Source of the DNA: G963674685 sp963674685
Lineage (GTDB): Bacteria > Lernaellota > Lernaellaia > JACKCT01
Length of the DNA stretch: 64,000 nucleotides
Direction of reading: 5' to 3'
Assembly (NCBI GenBank): GCA_963674685.2
Contig: CAXXWT010000004.1
Location: forward strand, 248,001 to 312,000
Shown piece after piece: positions 9,801 through 17,814 of this stretch. The notes below the pieces were generated by a model. That model searched no databases. It was not told the DNA's origin and saw only the letters and a list, made by a program, of their open reading frames with translations. The stretch's first letter is position 1. Each line of letters begins with the position of its first letter. The translations under genes were made by a program, and so were the position numbers.

Positions 9801-10174
9801 GTGAAACCAAGGCCCTGCTCGGCTACAACTACCGCCTGCCTCTGATCCGCGAGATCGACAAGGTGTGGTGGGCGTTCTACTTCGACAAGCTCTATTTCGG
9901 CTTCTTCGGCAACACGGGCAACTACTGGTCTCATGTCAACCGCCGGAAAGACATGTTCGACATGAACAAGGTTTTCGACAAAACCGGCGACGGCAAATTC
10001 AATGTCAACGACGATCTCATTTCCGATGCCGGTATTGAGATACGCCTGGCGTCTTACTTGTTCCAGTCCAACTGGGACAGCTTCATCAAAGTCGCCCACG
10101 GCTTCCAGGATCGGGAAAGGGAAGAGCGCCCCTTCCGATTCTATTTCGGTCTGGGTACGGGATTTGATGATTAA
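6860..10174 (+). CDS. Exported metalloprotease / TolB-like propeller / C-terminal barrel protein
   Basis: The chosen start is ATG 6860 (GAGGAG upstream), giving 1,104 residues with a signal peptide ending near DAEA. A gluzincin peptidase domain follows: HELGH at residues 136-140 and a later MYEGVSQHGD that can supply the third zinc ligand, as in MA-clan peptidases. Residues of roughly 340-640 carry PD40/TolB-type propeller repeats (YSPDGEWIALAS, WSPDSKKIVYG, WSPDGRKLAFV, WHPDGKHLFFASD). The C-terminal 450 residues are rich in aromatic strands and end FRFYFGLGTGFDD, consistent with a surface-antigen or barrel domain in the outer membrane. It sits between a barrel protein and a lipoprotein, suggesting a surface complex. 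The substrate is unknown. Confidence 0.85.
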   Translation: MTGNEIKIRAVALLALVAMCGFWTADAEASIFWESGVNHNELDWKYVETEHFIIYWTVGNETTARMLYAMAEDAYDHLAEIYNFDLHNKITVTVLDTEDYSNGFAAFVYDWITIWSTNLYGTRRGRVDWVVDVFTHELGHIISLKAAGNFRENMYGVFLGGARTSRKYNFDMGVGMLYATERLPVWMYEGVSQHGDLMFGGDLYDSNREMLLRMAILEDHMLTMDQMDLIYEKISLQAEMCYNQAFSISTYISEQWGIDAIAKMWHEVGVGIYPNYNRMIKKELGITRDELYEQYKEYMTKKYNEQVKDIVGNEAKGKWLRLFNYHPPVEEMTDNDKWMEGQANYYVKYSPDGEWIALASSYATHGGYWTALYIRKTHPDPEKINDAKIIKVDSVYGSFDWSPDSKKIVYGKLDSEKYRGYLYSDLWVYDVEGKKSEQITHGARALNPAWNPVYDKIAFCINGDGSQRLAIMDFPGLSGHYLLIDYNDGTQTDMPAWSPDGRKLAFVMYRHHRQDVWTINMDGSGLYPVTYDDHDNRDPSWHPDGKHLFFASDRTGIFNIYKTNVQTHETTQITDVLGGAFMPWVKYDGSSVTYTYFTSWGFRPYEIQLFQWKNKAVADFEFNVTDAEVKRNLEVVDDLPIIVGRDYDVYEGFAQLLPIWSDHRGVWLWVPMVNYDDARLQVGTQIGQLDHAATNEMFMYIMVGEEQRYSVYYFNYMLPFTTFVSLHRILPASAEDFAFFDFDVKATFDVIFSAMGFNYLLFGQHDLWLYYTYQDYRVEQPSTRVRQVTGRALNLEYDAHKSGPYYVDRGINPRSGSNFNFGLTYSSPKLHEPITGAPMGTDLATMFQDPAVISLEEARHYPDEEYLLPDYGFIQARMSWVKHLPVPFWNLTPLNDIIPISGFDWEDLNLYKFRRMHHGLTLSAEFGYTHSTVPEGYGYGNSFGRVHFYDRFNGGGLFMTGMSVFSDNVPFLGYENYSLEGETKALLGYNYRLPLIREIDKVWWAFYFDKLYFGFFGNTGNYWSHVNRRKDMFDMNKVFDKTGDGKFNVNDDLISDAGIEIRLASYLFQSNWDSFIKVAHGFQDREREERPFRFYFGLGTGFDD

Positions 10175-10211
10175 TTGAAAAGGTCTTAACGCCTTCGATC
10201 TTGGAGGATAG

Positions 10212-13200
10212 ATGATGCGATTTCAAAACAGTTTACTGCCGATCCTGGCCGTTTTCCTGCTCCTCGCCGCGAGTTCCTGCACTTTGCAGGCCGACAAGGA
10301 GGAAGACGCCTTTGAGGAAGTCAAGTACGACTCGTTGAAAATGATAGTCGACGACGTCGGGCCCGTAGCGGAGCAGGACATGACCGGAAACTGGACCGGC
10401 CGCATGGGATTCATGAACGATTCCAACCTGGACGGCAGGCCCGATTCGTTTTATCAGCTCCCCTCGCCGACCGCCGGCATTATCGGTCTGGCTTTTGGCG
10501 ACGACGGATACGCCGCGGCCGGAAAGGCTTTTGGCATGGCCCGTTTCAAAGCCGGTCAGACCCAGTATGAAACGCCCCTGAAATCCCTGACGGAATGGGT
10601 GCGGGACGGCGTTATCCTGGAAATCCAGGAATCCAGATATGTCGACCAGCCCGATACTCTTGTTTATCTGGATCGCATGTCCGGCGAAGAAATGACCGCT
10701 CCTTTGACGGGTAAAAAAGAAGAAATCACTTATGACGCGCCGGTCCTGGGTCTTGTGACGCTGGGTCAGGATCTGGTGACGAAAAGCTATCCCGCAAGCG
10801 AGCAGTACAAAATCGACGACTACGTTCCGAAGGCCGGCGAGGAACTTTACGGACGCTGCATCGACGAGCCCGAGGATAACGGCGATGAAGACGAGCCGGA
10901 TTATCAGGAAGTCTGCATGAAGCTGGACGACGCCGGCTTGTTGTCCGTATACGGCAACGTCCCTTGCGCCGACGATGCCGATTGCGATTCCGGTTACTCC
11001 TGCCAATGGGGCTATTGCTACAACAGGCAAGAGCGAGTCTTCCAGCAGGAGCCATGGGGCGTCACGCGCTGCATGCAGGAAATGTACTACCACAACGACG
11101 GCGCCGGCGGCACGCGCTTCAACGCCTGCCTCATGAACAAATGCCTTAAAGTATCCGACAGCAAGGTTCCGGGATGCTTTGAAAAGTGCAAAGTCGAGCA
11201 ACTCAGCGACGAGAACGGGTGTTCCGGCGAGCATAATCCGGAAATCAACGATGTCGTGTACGTCGTCAAATCTCCCATGGGCGTCTATCAGATCGAAGAA
11301 GGCGGCGCCGTGGTCGGGACCAACAGCCTTTCCGTTTTCGTGGACTACATGGACGCCGACTGCAATTTCCATTCGGCGGGCAACGAATGGACGAATGTCG
11401 GGCAGGTTGTCGTTCAGATGACCGAAGGCGCGCAGGGTGGAACGACTTTCACGCTCCCGCCGGGCGCTCTGGAACTGGGATGCAACAGTTTTGAGGACAA
11501 GAAACTGCTGGGCTTCACTTTCGCGGGCCTGCAGGACGGCAATTACAAATTCAAAGTGACTCTGAAAAGCTACAAAATCAAAACCAGTCTGCTGGTGGAC
11601 GCCAAATTTGTCGAAATGAAGATGCAGGAGCAGAGCGAGTTCATTGCCGGTCTCGAGGAAAACCAGAAAGAAAACGACGTTGTCTCGATTTATTGCGACA
11701 AGGCCGGAGCGCCTTATGAGGGAACTTTCGTGGTGTCGGATTACGTCGGCGGCGACGACATGGCCGCCTATTTTGAAAACCTGACCTTCCTCATGTACGA
11801 AACCTACGTCCAGGATATCGACGAATACACCCTGGGGAAAGGTTTCATCGACGTTTTGGCCGCCGATCCGATATATCAATACAACCTGATGGAATTCGAC
11901 GTATCCATGATCCAGGGATACATCTGGTCGGTGATTGACGAGGAAAGCTTCCCCGATTGGGACATGGACGCCCTGAATTCGGCCATTTTCACCACCACGC
12001 AGGATAATCGTCACACGAAATACAACGAGAACGACGATATCCAGGCCAGCGCGTTTTATCTCGACCAGCCCATGACGCCGGGTCTGTTCACATTCCACGG
12101 CAACGCGGGATGGAACATTTACCCCAAGGCTCCTTACGGTTCCAATAACGACCAGCCTTTCGTGCTGGGCAATTTCGAAACCGATGCCATTTACATGCCG
12201 ATGCGTCCCTTTACGAAGGTGAATCCGGCTTACTCCGGTTGCAACTTCACCGCCGATTACTGGGCCGATTTCCTCTATCACGATCTGGCCGAGGAGCGAG
12301 GGCTGATCGACGGAAAACTGCAGCGTGTTTATTCCTGCGAAAGGCTGGATAACCTCATCAACGATTATTTCGGCGGACGGGACGAAGCGACATTTATCGA
12401 AGACGCGGAAGCTTACAACGCCTGGCCGTACTGGAATTGCCGCATCAACTGCCTCAAGAACACCGACGGGGGAACGAACGGCTGTTACACTCTGGAGGAT
12501 TGCCTGGACCGCTGCACGACCGAAGATCCGAAGGTGCTTGGGAAAAGAGTCCTCGACCAATGCGAAATGCCCGGTTATGATTACATGAACCTGCAGGTGG
12601 ATGTTACGATTCCCGCGGAGTTCCAGATCAGCCCCAAATATTCGCATCTTTTCAACGAACCGGCGGATCCCACCCTTTGTTTCGACGAAGACGCGCTGAC
12701 CTGCAATGACGACGGAACGAAGCTTATGCGTTGCGTCAGCGGGCGCTGGGTGGAAGAAGAAGACTGCGCGGCGATGGAGACGATCTGCCTGCCGACGGCC
12801 TCCAGCTACGCCTGTGACGACAATCGTTGCGATCCAGACGACGAATGCGAACTGGCCTGCAGCGGAAAAAGAGTCCTTGAGTGCGTTGACCGAGAGTGGA
12901 TTGTTTCGGAGACCTGCGGCGATGGTTACACTTGCGATGCAAAGCAGTGCAAGCCGGTTTGGGAGCCGTTGCGCGTCGGGCTTATCCCGCTGTCGACGCT
13001 TTCGCCTGCCGGTGATACCGGCCTGAGCACTCAAATTCCTGGAGTCCCCGGCGGATACGTGGATTTTGTCCCCGGAGTGGCGCACTATCTCGTGCCGCTT
13101 CCCTACATGCCCTACGTCACTCCGGAGGCGGCCTCGACGATCTCTACCACGGACTGGGTCACATTCCAGCTTTACATGGCCTTGTTCGATCGCGACGGAA

Positions 13201-13457
13201 ACGTGTACGCGGTCAGCAAGAACCCGGCGAATACGGATCCGAGTTTCACGCAGTCTCACATGGTGATGTGGAACTCGAACTGGGTCGGAGCCGACATGGA
13301 AGGCTGGACCCTGGCCGAGGTCGAAATCGCTCCGGGTTCCCTGTCTCTGACGGGTACGGTGAATCCCTTTGAGACGCTCTTGCAGATGACCTTCGGCGAC
13401 ATCGAGGCTTCCGGTGAAGAAAACCTGGAGCCCGCCAGTGTCCCTCAGTGGAAATAG
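10212..13457 (+). CDS. Large Cys-rich lipoprotein of unknown function
   Basis: The 1,081-residue protein starts at ATG 10212 behind TTGGAGGA. The N terminus has a lipoprotein signal with LLLAASSC, making C23 the likely acylated residue. Cys-rich modules are seen at about residues 250-275 (CADDADCDSGYSCQWGYC), 290-340, 740-780 and 820-920 (CNDDGTKLMRC, CDPDDECELACSGKRVLEC), like the small disulfide modules common in myxobacterial surface proteins. No enzyme motif was found. It starts 37 bases after the propeller protein and ends before a strong hairpin, so it is the last gene of the 5.5-13.5 kb operon. It is predicted to be periplasmic or surface-exposed. Confidence 0.8.
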   Translation: MMRFQNSLLPILAVFLLLAASSCTLQADKEEDAFEEVKYDSLKMIVDDVGPVAEQDMTGNWTGRMGFMNDSNLDGRPDSFYQLPSPTAGIIGLAFGDDGYAAAGKAFGMARFKAGQTQYETPLKSLTEWVRDGVILEIQESRYVDQPDTLVYLDRMSGEEMTAPLTGKKEEITYDAPVLGLVTLGQDLVTKSYPASEQYKIDDYVPKAGEELYGRCIDEPEDNGDEDEPDYQEVCMKLDDAGLLSVYGNVPCADDADCDSGYSCQWGYCYNRQERVFQQEPWGVTRCMQEMYYHNDGAGGTRFNACLMNKCLKVSDSKVPGCFEKCKVEQLSDENGCSGEHNPEINDVVYVVKSPMGVYQIEEGGAVVGTNSLSVFVDYMDADCNFHSAGNEWTNVGQVVVQMTEGAQGGTTFTLPPGALELGCNSFEDKKLLGFTFAGLQDGNYKFKVTLKSYKIKTSLLVDAKFVEMKMQEQSEFIAGLEENQKENDVVSIYCDKAGAPYEGTFVVSDYVGGDDMAAYFENLTFLMYETYVQDIDEYTLGKGFIDVLAADPIYQYNLMEFDVSMIQGYIWSVIDEESFPDWDMDALNSAIFTTTQDNRHTKYNENDDIQASAFYLDQPMTPGLFTFHGNAGWNIYPKAPYGSNNDQPFVLGNFETDAIYMPMRPFTKVNPAYSGCNFTADYWADFLYHDLAEERGLIDGKLQRVYSCERLDNLINDYFGGRDEATFIEDAEAYNAWPYWNCRINCLKNTDGGTNGCYTLEDCLDRCTTEDPKVLGKRVLDQCEMPGYDYMNLQVDVTIPAEFQISPKYSHLFNEPADPTLCFDEDALTCNDDGTKLMRCVSGRWVEEEDCAAMETICLPTASSYACDDNRCDPDDECELACSGKRVLECVDREWIVSETCGDGYTCDAKQCKPVWEPLRVGLIPLSTLSPAGDTGLSTQIPGVPGGYVDFVPGVAHYLVPLPYMPYVTPEAASTISTTDWVTFQLYMALFDRDGNVYAVSKNPANTDPSFTQSHMVMWNSNWVGADMEGWTLAEVEIAPGSLSLTGTVNPFETLLQMTFGDIEASGEENLEPASVPQWK

Positions 13458-13468
13458 CGCTTGACTCA

Positions 13469-13503
13469 CAGGGGCGGTTCATGATTGAGCCGCCCCTGTT
13501 TTA
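13469..13503 (+). terminator. Rho-independent terminator of the surface operon
   Basis: A 13-base stem (CAGGGGCGGTTCA paired with TGAGCCGCCCCTG, one G-T pair) with a four-base loop is followed by TTTTAT, 11 bases after the stop at 13457. Confidence 0.85.
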
Positions 13504-13597
13504 TGTCTTTTTTAGCGATTTACTTGTGATAATGACGGCGTGGATATTGATTTTTTATTCTCACTTGGCTAAATTCCCTTCCCGATTCGTCTTTTAA

Positions 13598-13670
13598 GGG
13601 CGGTTAACTCAGTTGGTGGAGTGCCACCTTCACACGGTGGAAGTCGCTGGTTCGAGTCCAGTACCGCCCA
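13598..13670 (+). tRNA. tRNA-Val (CAC)
   Basis: A complete cloverleaf is present: acceptor GGGCGGT/ACCGCCC, D arm ACTC-GAGT, anticodon arm CCACC TTCACAC GGTGG (anticodon CAC), and T arm GCTGG TTCGAGT CCAGT. The CCA end is not encoded. Its 3' half (from 13629) is the left attachment site of the integrative element that follows, so integration leaves the tRNA whole. Confidence 0.93.
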
Positions 13671-13709
13671 GCCAATAAAATCAAGGGCCTCGGCTGATTC
13701 GGTCGAGGC
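13629..13709 (+). repeat. Left 81-bp attachment repeat (attL)
   Basis: These 81 bases, running from the anticodon loop of tRNA-Val through the hairpin after it, recur without a mismatch at 18995-19075. The repeat includes a strong inverted repeat (CAAGGGCCTCG/CGAGGCCCTTG region) that probably terminates the tRNA transcript. Confidence 0.95.
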
Positions 13710-13734
13710 CCTTGTCTTTGGAAAATTCGATAAT

Positions 13735-13760
13735 GTGGAACCATTGTGGAACGTATTGAC
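13735..13760 (+). promoter_or_regulatory. Candidate integrase arm-type site, left end
   Basis: GTGGAACCATTGTGGAACG with TATTGAC following contains two tandem copies of TGTGGAAC-like sequence 26 bases inside attL. A copy with a few mismatches occurs at 18896-18921 just inside the right end, as expected for arm-type sites bound by the integrase N-terminal domain. Confidence 0.5.
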
Positions 13761-13897
13761 TTTAAAGACCCCTTCCAGCTTTACTTTTGGGGCTAGGTGA
13801 GCATACTGAAACGGTCACATCGACGGGTGTGATTCTGCTCACCTTGCCCCGTGGGATTTTTCTCACGGGGTAAATTCATTCCTGAAAGGTGAGCAGG

Positions 13898-15037
13898 ATG
13901 CCAATCTACCGTTCCAAGACAAAGAAGGGTCCATGCTGGCGAGTGGAAGCTTGCGTCGGCCCTCGCGGTGCCAGAAAGCGAAAAGTAAAACTCGTCCACG
14001 GGACAAAGCACGATGCTGAAAAAGTCGAGGCTGAATTGCTCCTTGAACTCAGCGGACCCGAATCACCATCCCCGTCGAATCCATCCCTCTATGACCTGAC
14101 CACCGCCTATCTCGATTACGTGCAAAACGCCACCAGAAGCTATACGACGGTTATAGGACACGTCCGTCACATTCACCGATTGCTCGGAAAGAAAACGCCT
14201 TGCCGCTCGATCAAGCGCGCCGATGTGATTCGCTACATGCAGAAGCGCCGGAATGAGAAGAACAAAACCGGAGGCTTCATCGCTCCGGCAACCGTCGACC
14301 GGGAACTGACGACGATAAAGGCCGTCTATAACCACGCCTGCAAGGAAGGCACGCTTGACCCGCCGTGGAATCCCGCGCAGTACGTGAAACCCGCGAATAT
14401 TCCCAATGCAAGGGACAGCGTTGTCTCCGACGATGAATTCATGATCCTGCTCGAAAGCCTTTCGGCCTTTCATCGCCCGATCTGGATGTTCGCCAGATTC
14501 ACCGGCCTTCGACTGCACCACATTCTTGAACTCGATTATTGCCAGTTCCAGGAAGGAATTCTCAGGCCTCATGATTTCGATTCCAGGAATCACCTGTACA
14601 CCAGTTCCAAGCGATTCGGAGCGCCGCCCTACGATTCTTCCTTGCTGCTTTTACTCGATGATCCTTTGCCGGAGAAAGGGCCGGTTTTCGTCTATGACAA
14701 AAAGGCAAAGAAGCCGAAGCGGATGAAGCACCTTCAAACCGTTTTCGAACTCAGCCGAAAGAGGGCGGGATTCCACTACCTGTTTCACGATCTGCGCAGA
14801 ACCTTTGCCACCGATCTACGACACAAGAACGTACCCATCGAGGTAAGGACGGCGATTATGGGACATGCCCCCGATCCCCGCTTTGCGTCGCATATGCGCT
14901 ATCAAGTCATCAGCCGGGAAGATATTCTCGAAGTCGGCCAGCAGGTTTTCGCCGATCCCTTTTATAAGCGCTGTCTGAAATATTGCCTGGCAAACGCCAA
15001 TGAAAAAGAACGGAAGTATCAACTGCCTGATTCCTGA
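13898..15037 (+). CDS. int: Tyrosine-recombinase integrase
   Basis: The 379-residue integrase would carry out site-specific recombination between tRNA-Val and the element. ATG 13898 is chosen because GAAAGG lies about 8 bases upstream; a GTG at 13889 is an alternative. The N-terminal part (residues 1-60) fits an arm-binding domain, residues 65-160 a SAM-like core-binding domain (YLDYVQNATRSYTTVIGH), and residues 170-345 the catalytic domain. Catalytic residues visible are R205 (FTGLRLHH), H297 and R300 (HDLRRTFATDL), H323 (GHAPDP) and Y335 (HMRYQ). Its position directly after attL is typical. It appears intact. Confidence 0.93.
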   Translation: MPIYRSKTKKGPCWRVEACVGPRGARKRKVKLVHGTKHDAEKVEAELLLELSGPESPSPSNPSLYDLTTAYLDYVQNATRSYTTVIGHVRHIHRLLGKKTPCRSIKRADVIRYMQKRRNEKNKTGGFIAPATVDRELTTIKAVYNHACKEGTLDPPWNPAQYVKPANIPNARDSVVSDDEFMILLESLSAFHRPIWMFARFTGLRLHHILELDYCQFQEGILRPHDFDSRNHLYTSSKRFGAPPYDSSLLLLLDDPLPEKGPVFVYDKKAKKPKRMKHLQTVFELSRKRAGFHYLFHDLRRTFATDLRHKNVPIEVRTAIMGHAPDPRFASHMRYQVISREDILEVGQQVFADPFYKRCLKYCLANANEKERKYQLPDS

Positions 15038-15201
15038 TTCCCGGCCGCGCCGCCCGTCCCGTCGCCTGGGCTTGCGCCCACAGGCTCCGGGCCGCGCGTC
15101 GCCGGCCACGTCCTCGAAAACCTGTCTACCAGGTCATCGAGGAAAGCCGGTCGACCAGGTCATCGAGGCGAATTCGTAATTTTGAAAAGTGGACTAGAAA
15201 A

Positions 15202-15519
15202 TTACGATTCCTGTTTTTCCGGTCCACCGGATCGAGGCGGGCAATCGCAAACGCCGGGGATGTGGATATTCACAACCAGTAAATCCGAGTGATCGGAATC
15301 CAGGGCCGTCAAACCTTTTTGCGCTTGCGTGAGAACGCGGGAAATATTGTTGAGTTCTTTCGGATCGTCGGTCTTGCTGATGAGGTCCGATGTTCGATCC
15401 TGCAATTGCGTCCAGAGGCGGCGAAGCTCATCTTGCCGGCATTGAATGCTGATGTTTTCAGGCGAGTCGTTTTTGCTTTTTTTCGAGCCGGTCTTTTCTT
15501 CTTTTCGCGAGGATTTCAT
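15202..15519 (-). CDS. Small hypothetical protein of the element
   Basis: The 105-residue product starts at ATG 15519 with GAAAGGAAC upstream; this start overlaps the 3' end of the HTH gene 15458-16045 by 62 bases. The first 20 residues are Lys/Ser-rich (KSSRKEEKTGSKKSKND), followed by a helical stretch (DELRRLWTQLQDRTSDLI) and a C-terminal Cys-containing tail (VCDCPPRSGG). No family was recognised. Overlap with the gene before it suggests translational coupling in a leftward operon with the two HTH genes. Confidence 0.6.
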   Translation of the reverse strand: MKSSRKEEKTGSKKSKNDSPENISIQCRQDELRRLWTQLQDRTSDLISKTDDPKELNNISRVLTQAQKGLTALDSDHSDLLVVNIHIPGVCDCPPRSGGPEKQES

Positions 15520-16045
15520 GGAGTCGTTCCTTTCTTCGCTTTTCCTCTGACGGCTTCGCGGCGCCCGCGTCCGTCGCCCGGGCTTCGCCCAAGGGCTCCG
15601 GCTCGCGGTCGCTCGCTTGCCCGCCGTTATCGGCTTGTCGAGCTTGCGGCCGCAAAGCGTCGCCGCCGTCCGCGTCCGTCGCCCGGGCTTCGCCCAAGGG
15701 CTCCGGCTCGCGGTCGCTCGGCCTGTCCTGAGCATCGTCGAAGGGCTTCGCAGAATCGCCTCTGAGCGACGATTGCTCGGGAGGGTATTTGCACACGCGG
15801 AATGCGCGATCTCTTTCCCAGGGCTCCAGGTGGCAATCGTGCAGCCATGATTTCACGGCTTCGACGTCGTAACGGATGCATCGATGCGTGAACCGGAAAA
15901 AGGACGGAGGGCCGAGGTGCGCCTTCCGCTTGAGCCGCCAGCCTTCGACCGTCCGAGGCGAAACGTGCAGCCATGCGGCAAGCTCAGGCGTGGTGATGAG
16001 TCTTCCTTGCCCGTCATCGAGGGCGGTATTTTTTTTCTCAGCCAT
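15458..16045 (-). CDS. HTH (excisionase/AlpA-like) protein with basic C-terminal helix
   Basis: The 195-residue protein begins at ATG 16045, which overlaps the stop region of the upstream HTH gene by 8 bases. Residues 15-70 form a winged-helix DNA-binding domain of the excisionase type (TPELAAWLHVSPRTVEGWRL, then a wing and VEAVKSWLHD). The middle contains a 50-base direct repeat encoding a duplicated RATDxxx-type Arg/Pro-rich segment and a dispersed-repeat insert. The C-terminal 30 residues are highly charged and helical (EEKRRKERLHEILAKRRKDR). It may act as directionality factor or regulator of the element. The low-complexity middle may vary among strains. Confidence 0.7.
   Translation of the reverse strand: MAEKKNTALDDGQGRLITTPELAAWLHVSPRTVEGWRLKRKAHLGPPSFFRFTHRCIRYDVEAVKSWLHDCHLEPWERDRAFRVCKYPPEQSSLRGDSAKPFDDAQDRPSDREPEPLGEARATDADGGDALRPQARQADNGGQASDREPEPLGEARATDAGAAKPSEEKRRKERLHEILAKRRKDRLEKKQKRLA
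15566..15615 (+). repeat. 50-bp direct repeat, copy 1
   Basis: This sequence is identical to 15671-15720 and lies inside the HTH gene, in frame (105-base period, 35 codons). It is GC-rich and partly self-complementary (CCCGGGC, AGGGCTCCGGCT). A diverged relative lies at about 15055-15105, just after the integrase. Confidence 0.85.
15671..15720 (+). repeat. 50-bp direct repeat, copy 2
   Basis: This is the second identical copy of 15566-15615. It is followed at 15721-15747 by GCCTGTCCTGAGCATCGTCG AAGGGCT, which resembles a short sequence (CCTTCGACAAGCTCAGGACAGG type) dispersed in many bacterial genomes. Confidence 0.85.
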
Positions 16046-16253
16046 GCCGGGGGCTCGCGGTGCTGTTGACGTACTTCGGCGCATCACGGCACAGCCAGGC
16101 GTTTAGCTCATCTTCCGAAGTAACGATTGTCGAGCCTTCACCGGCGGGTTTGTGAATCGGAAGATTGTGATTCCGAGCCCACCGTTGAGCCGTGCGCGTC
16201 GAGCATCGAAGGTGATCCGCGATTTCCTTCCATCCTACAATCATGCCGTCCAT
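16038..16253 (-). CDS. Small HTH DNA-binding protein
   Basis: The 71-residue protein starts at ATG 16253 behind GGAGGTATCGA. Residues 4-55 form an HTH of the excisionase/MerR-like class: VGWKEIADHLRCSTRTAQRW, then a wing (LPIHKPAGEGSTIVTSEDEL) and the helix NAWLC. It overlaps the next HTH gene, so the two are likely made together. It may be a transcription regulator or excisionase of the integrative element. Confidence 0.75.
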   Translation of the reverse strand: MDGMIVGWKEIADHLRCSTRTAQRWARNHNLPIHKPAGEGSTIVTSEDELNAWLCRDAPKYVNSTASPRHG

Positions 16254-17052
16254 TCGATACCTCCACCACATGTTGACGTTTTGGGGGATTATCACACAAC
16301 GGCTTGAATATGTCAGCGAGTGTCATGTTGCGTTCGTCTCGGGAAAGCGAGTGATGAGCCTGTGCCAGGGCGTAATCGTTTCGGAAAAGCGAATGCGGCC
16401 CGTGCTGATTCATCGCCGTGCACTGCGCTTGCAAAAGCAAGCTCGCGCCCGGCTCACCGAGTGCCGGGGCGAAAGCGGGACAGGAAGGCGAAGCCGTTGA
16501 GGGGCGTGATCGCATGACGACAACGACGCGTGCGCGATAGTTGCAGACGGGTTCAAATAAGGAATGCGCGCCAATCCAGGCGCGCGCTCTGGCCCCCCGC
16601 TCGCGTCCATGCTCGCGCGCGGCCTTCACCCCCCTAACGGCCGTGCTCGCGCCTGTCGGCGCTGTGCGCGGCTTGGGGGCTCGGCCCTCGGTCGGGCTCC
16701 AGCCCTCCCTCGGGTGCACGCTTCTTGCAAAATGCCTGCCCGTCCGCTCCAGCGTCCGGGCGGCGCAAGAAGCGCGCCCCGCGCCCGGACAAATCGCGCC
16801 CGCGTCTGTCGTTGTCGCAACAACGTGTGCCGTAGAGTAGACGTGTGCCAGGGCGAGGGGAAGAAAAAGGATAAGTGCATCCGGGGAAGGGGCGCGGCCT
16901 ACGCGGGGGGCGGGCGGCTCGGCCCCGGCGACTCGCTTCCATGCTCGACGCCGGGGCGCGCGGGCTTCCATGCCCGCGCTTCGCCTGCCCATCCCCCCGC
17001 CTACGGCCGCTTGACCGCCGGTCGCTGACGCGACCGGCGGCGCTCGCCGTCG
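16254..17052 (+). other. 799-base GC-rich stretch without a supported gene
   Basis: Open frames exist on both strands only because of the high GC; none has a ribosome site, a sensible amino-acid mix or a recognisable domain. The sequence has repeated GCTCGCGC/GCGCGC words. It could hold the divergent promoters of the element or a degraded gene. I cannot assign a role. Confidence 0.5.
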
Positions 17053-17265
17053 TCATCGAAAGAAAGCGCTGATGTCCACGCCGATCATCGTTGCAAAAAG
17101 AACCGCCGTCGCCGCTCCGATTATCTTGACCGTCGTTCGCATCGAGGCGAGCTCGACGCGCAAGGCCGTCGTCGCCCTGTAGAGCCGCTGCACGTCTTTT
17201 CGCGTGTTTCCGATGCTGTCGTTAAGGGAATTGATTTGCGCCGTCAGGGCGTCCGTAGAGGTCAT
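17053..17265 (-). CDS. Small XhlA-like coiled-coil membrane protein
   Basis: The 70-residue protein begins at ATG 17265. Residues 5-40 look like a short coiled coil (ALTAQINSLNDSIGNTRKDV), and residues 45-66 are a single transmembrane helix (IIGAATAVLFATMIGVDISAF). This layout matches the haemolysin XhlA type of phage lysis-associated proteins. No holin or endolysin was recognised nearby, so a lysis role is speculative; a small membrane effector or an interference protein is also possible. No strong ribosome site is evident. Confidence 0.55.
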   Translation of the reverse strand: MTSTDALTAQINSLNDSIGNTRKDVQRLYRATTALRVELASMRTTVKIIGAATAVLFATMIGVDISAFFR

Positions 17266-17526
17266 TTGAGCGCCTTTCCATCCCGCCGCCGTCTCGCGCC
17301 CCGCCCCTATAAAAGGCCTTTCTACCGGGCATTCCCGACGACATGATGTTAGCGGCTTCGCTCACTCCTTCTGTCAACCCTCTCCGCTTCGCTCCGATCC
17401 GCTCCACGGACTCCCTTCGGTCGGGGTTGACAGCGTTCCGCTTCGCCGCTTGTTTTGCTTCCATGTCGTGAATGCCGATTTGTGATCCGCGTGGCGGATC
17501 GCCGAGGCGTCTACGTCGACGCGTGC

Positions 17527-17582
17527 CGAGGCGAAAAGTTGTAGGGGGGTAGGGGGGTCGGGTGTGTGTGCGGGCGCGGAGA
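17527..17582 (+). repeat. 56-bp G-rich direct repeat, copy 1
   Basis: The unit contains two runs of six G, then CGGG and a GT run ending in CGGG. It is identical to 17654-17709. Four G-tracts make a G-quadruplex possible on the plus strand. Confidence 0.9.
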
Positions 17583-17653
17583 ACTTCGAGGCGAAAGCGC
17601 CGACGCCTCGCCCGCCGACCGCGCGCCGATCCGCGCGCCGATCCGCCGGGCAT

Positions 17654-17709
17654 CGAGGCGAAAAGTTGTAGGGGGGTAGGGGGGTCGGGTGTGTGTGCGG
17701 GCGCGGAGA
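17654..17709 (+). repeat. 56-bp G-rich direct repeat, copy 2
   Basis: This is the second perfect copy, 127 bases after the first and about 105 bases before the rightward gene set. The 266-17814 gap around both copies holds no supported gene. Confidence 0.9.
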
Positions 17710-17814
17710 GCTTACAGCGGGAGCGACTGCCGGAAGAAACCTTTCCTCGACGGTCGCTCTTGACGCAATGCCCTTGCCTCGTTTATTTGGAGGAAACTCA
17801 ACAAGGAGGTATTC

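Noticed and set aside
10233..13469. 1,078-codon open frame on the minus strand
   Set aside because: It is exactly opposite the Cys-rich lipoprotein, which has a signal peptide, ribosome site and terminator. The antisense frame is rich in His/Arg/Val with no domain; it is open because of codon bias.
16138..16992. Long Arg/Ala/Pro-rich frames in the GC-rich part of the element, both strands
   Set aside because: Composition typical of chance frames at high GC, no start signal, no similarity to any family.
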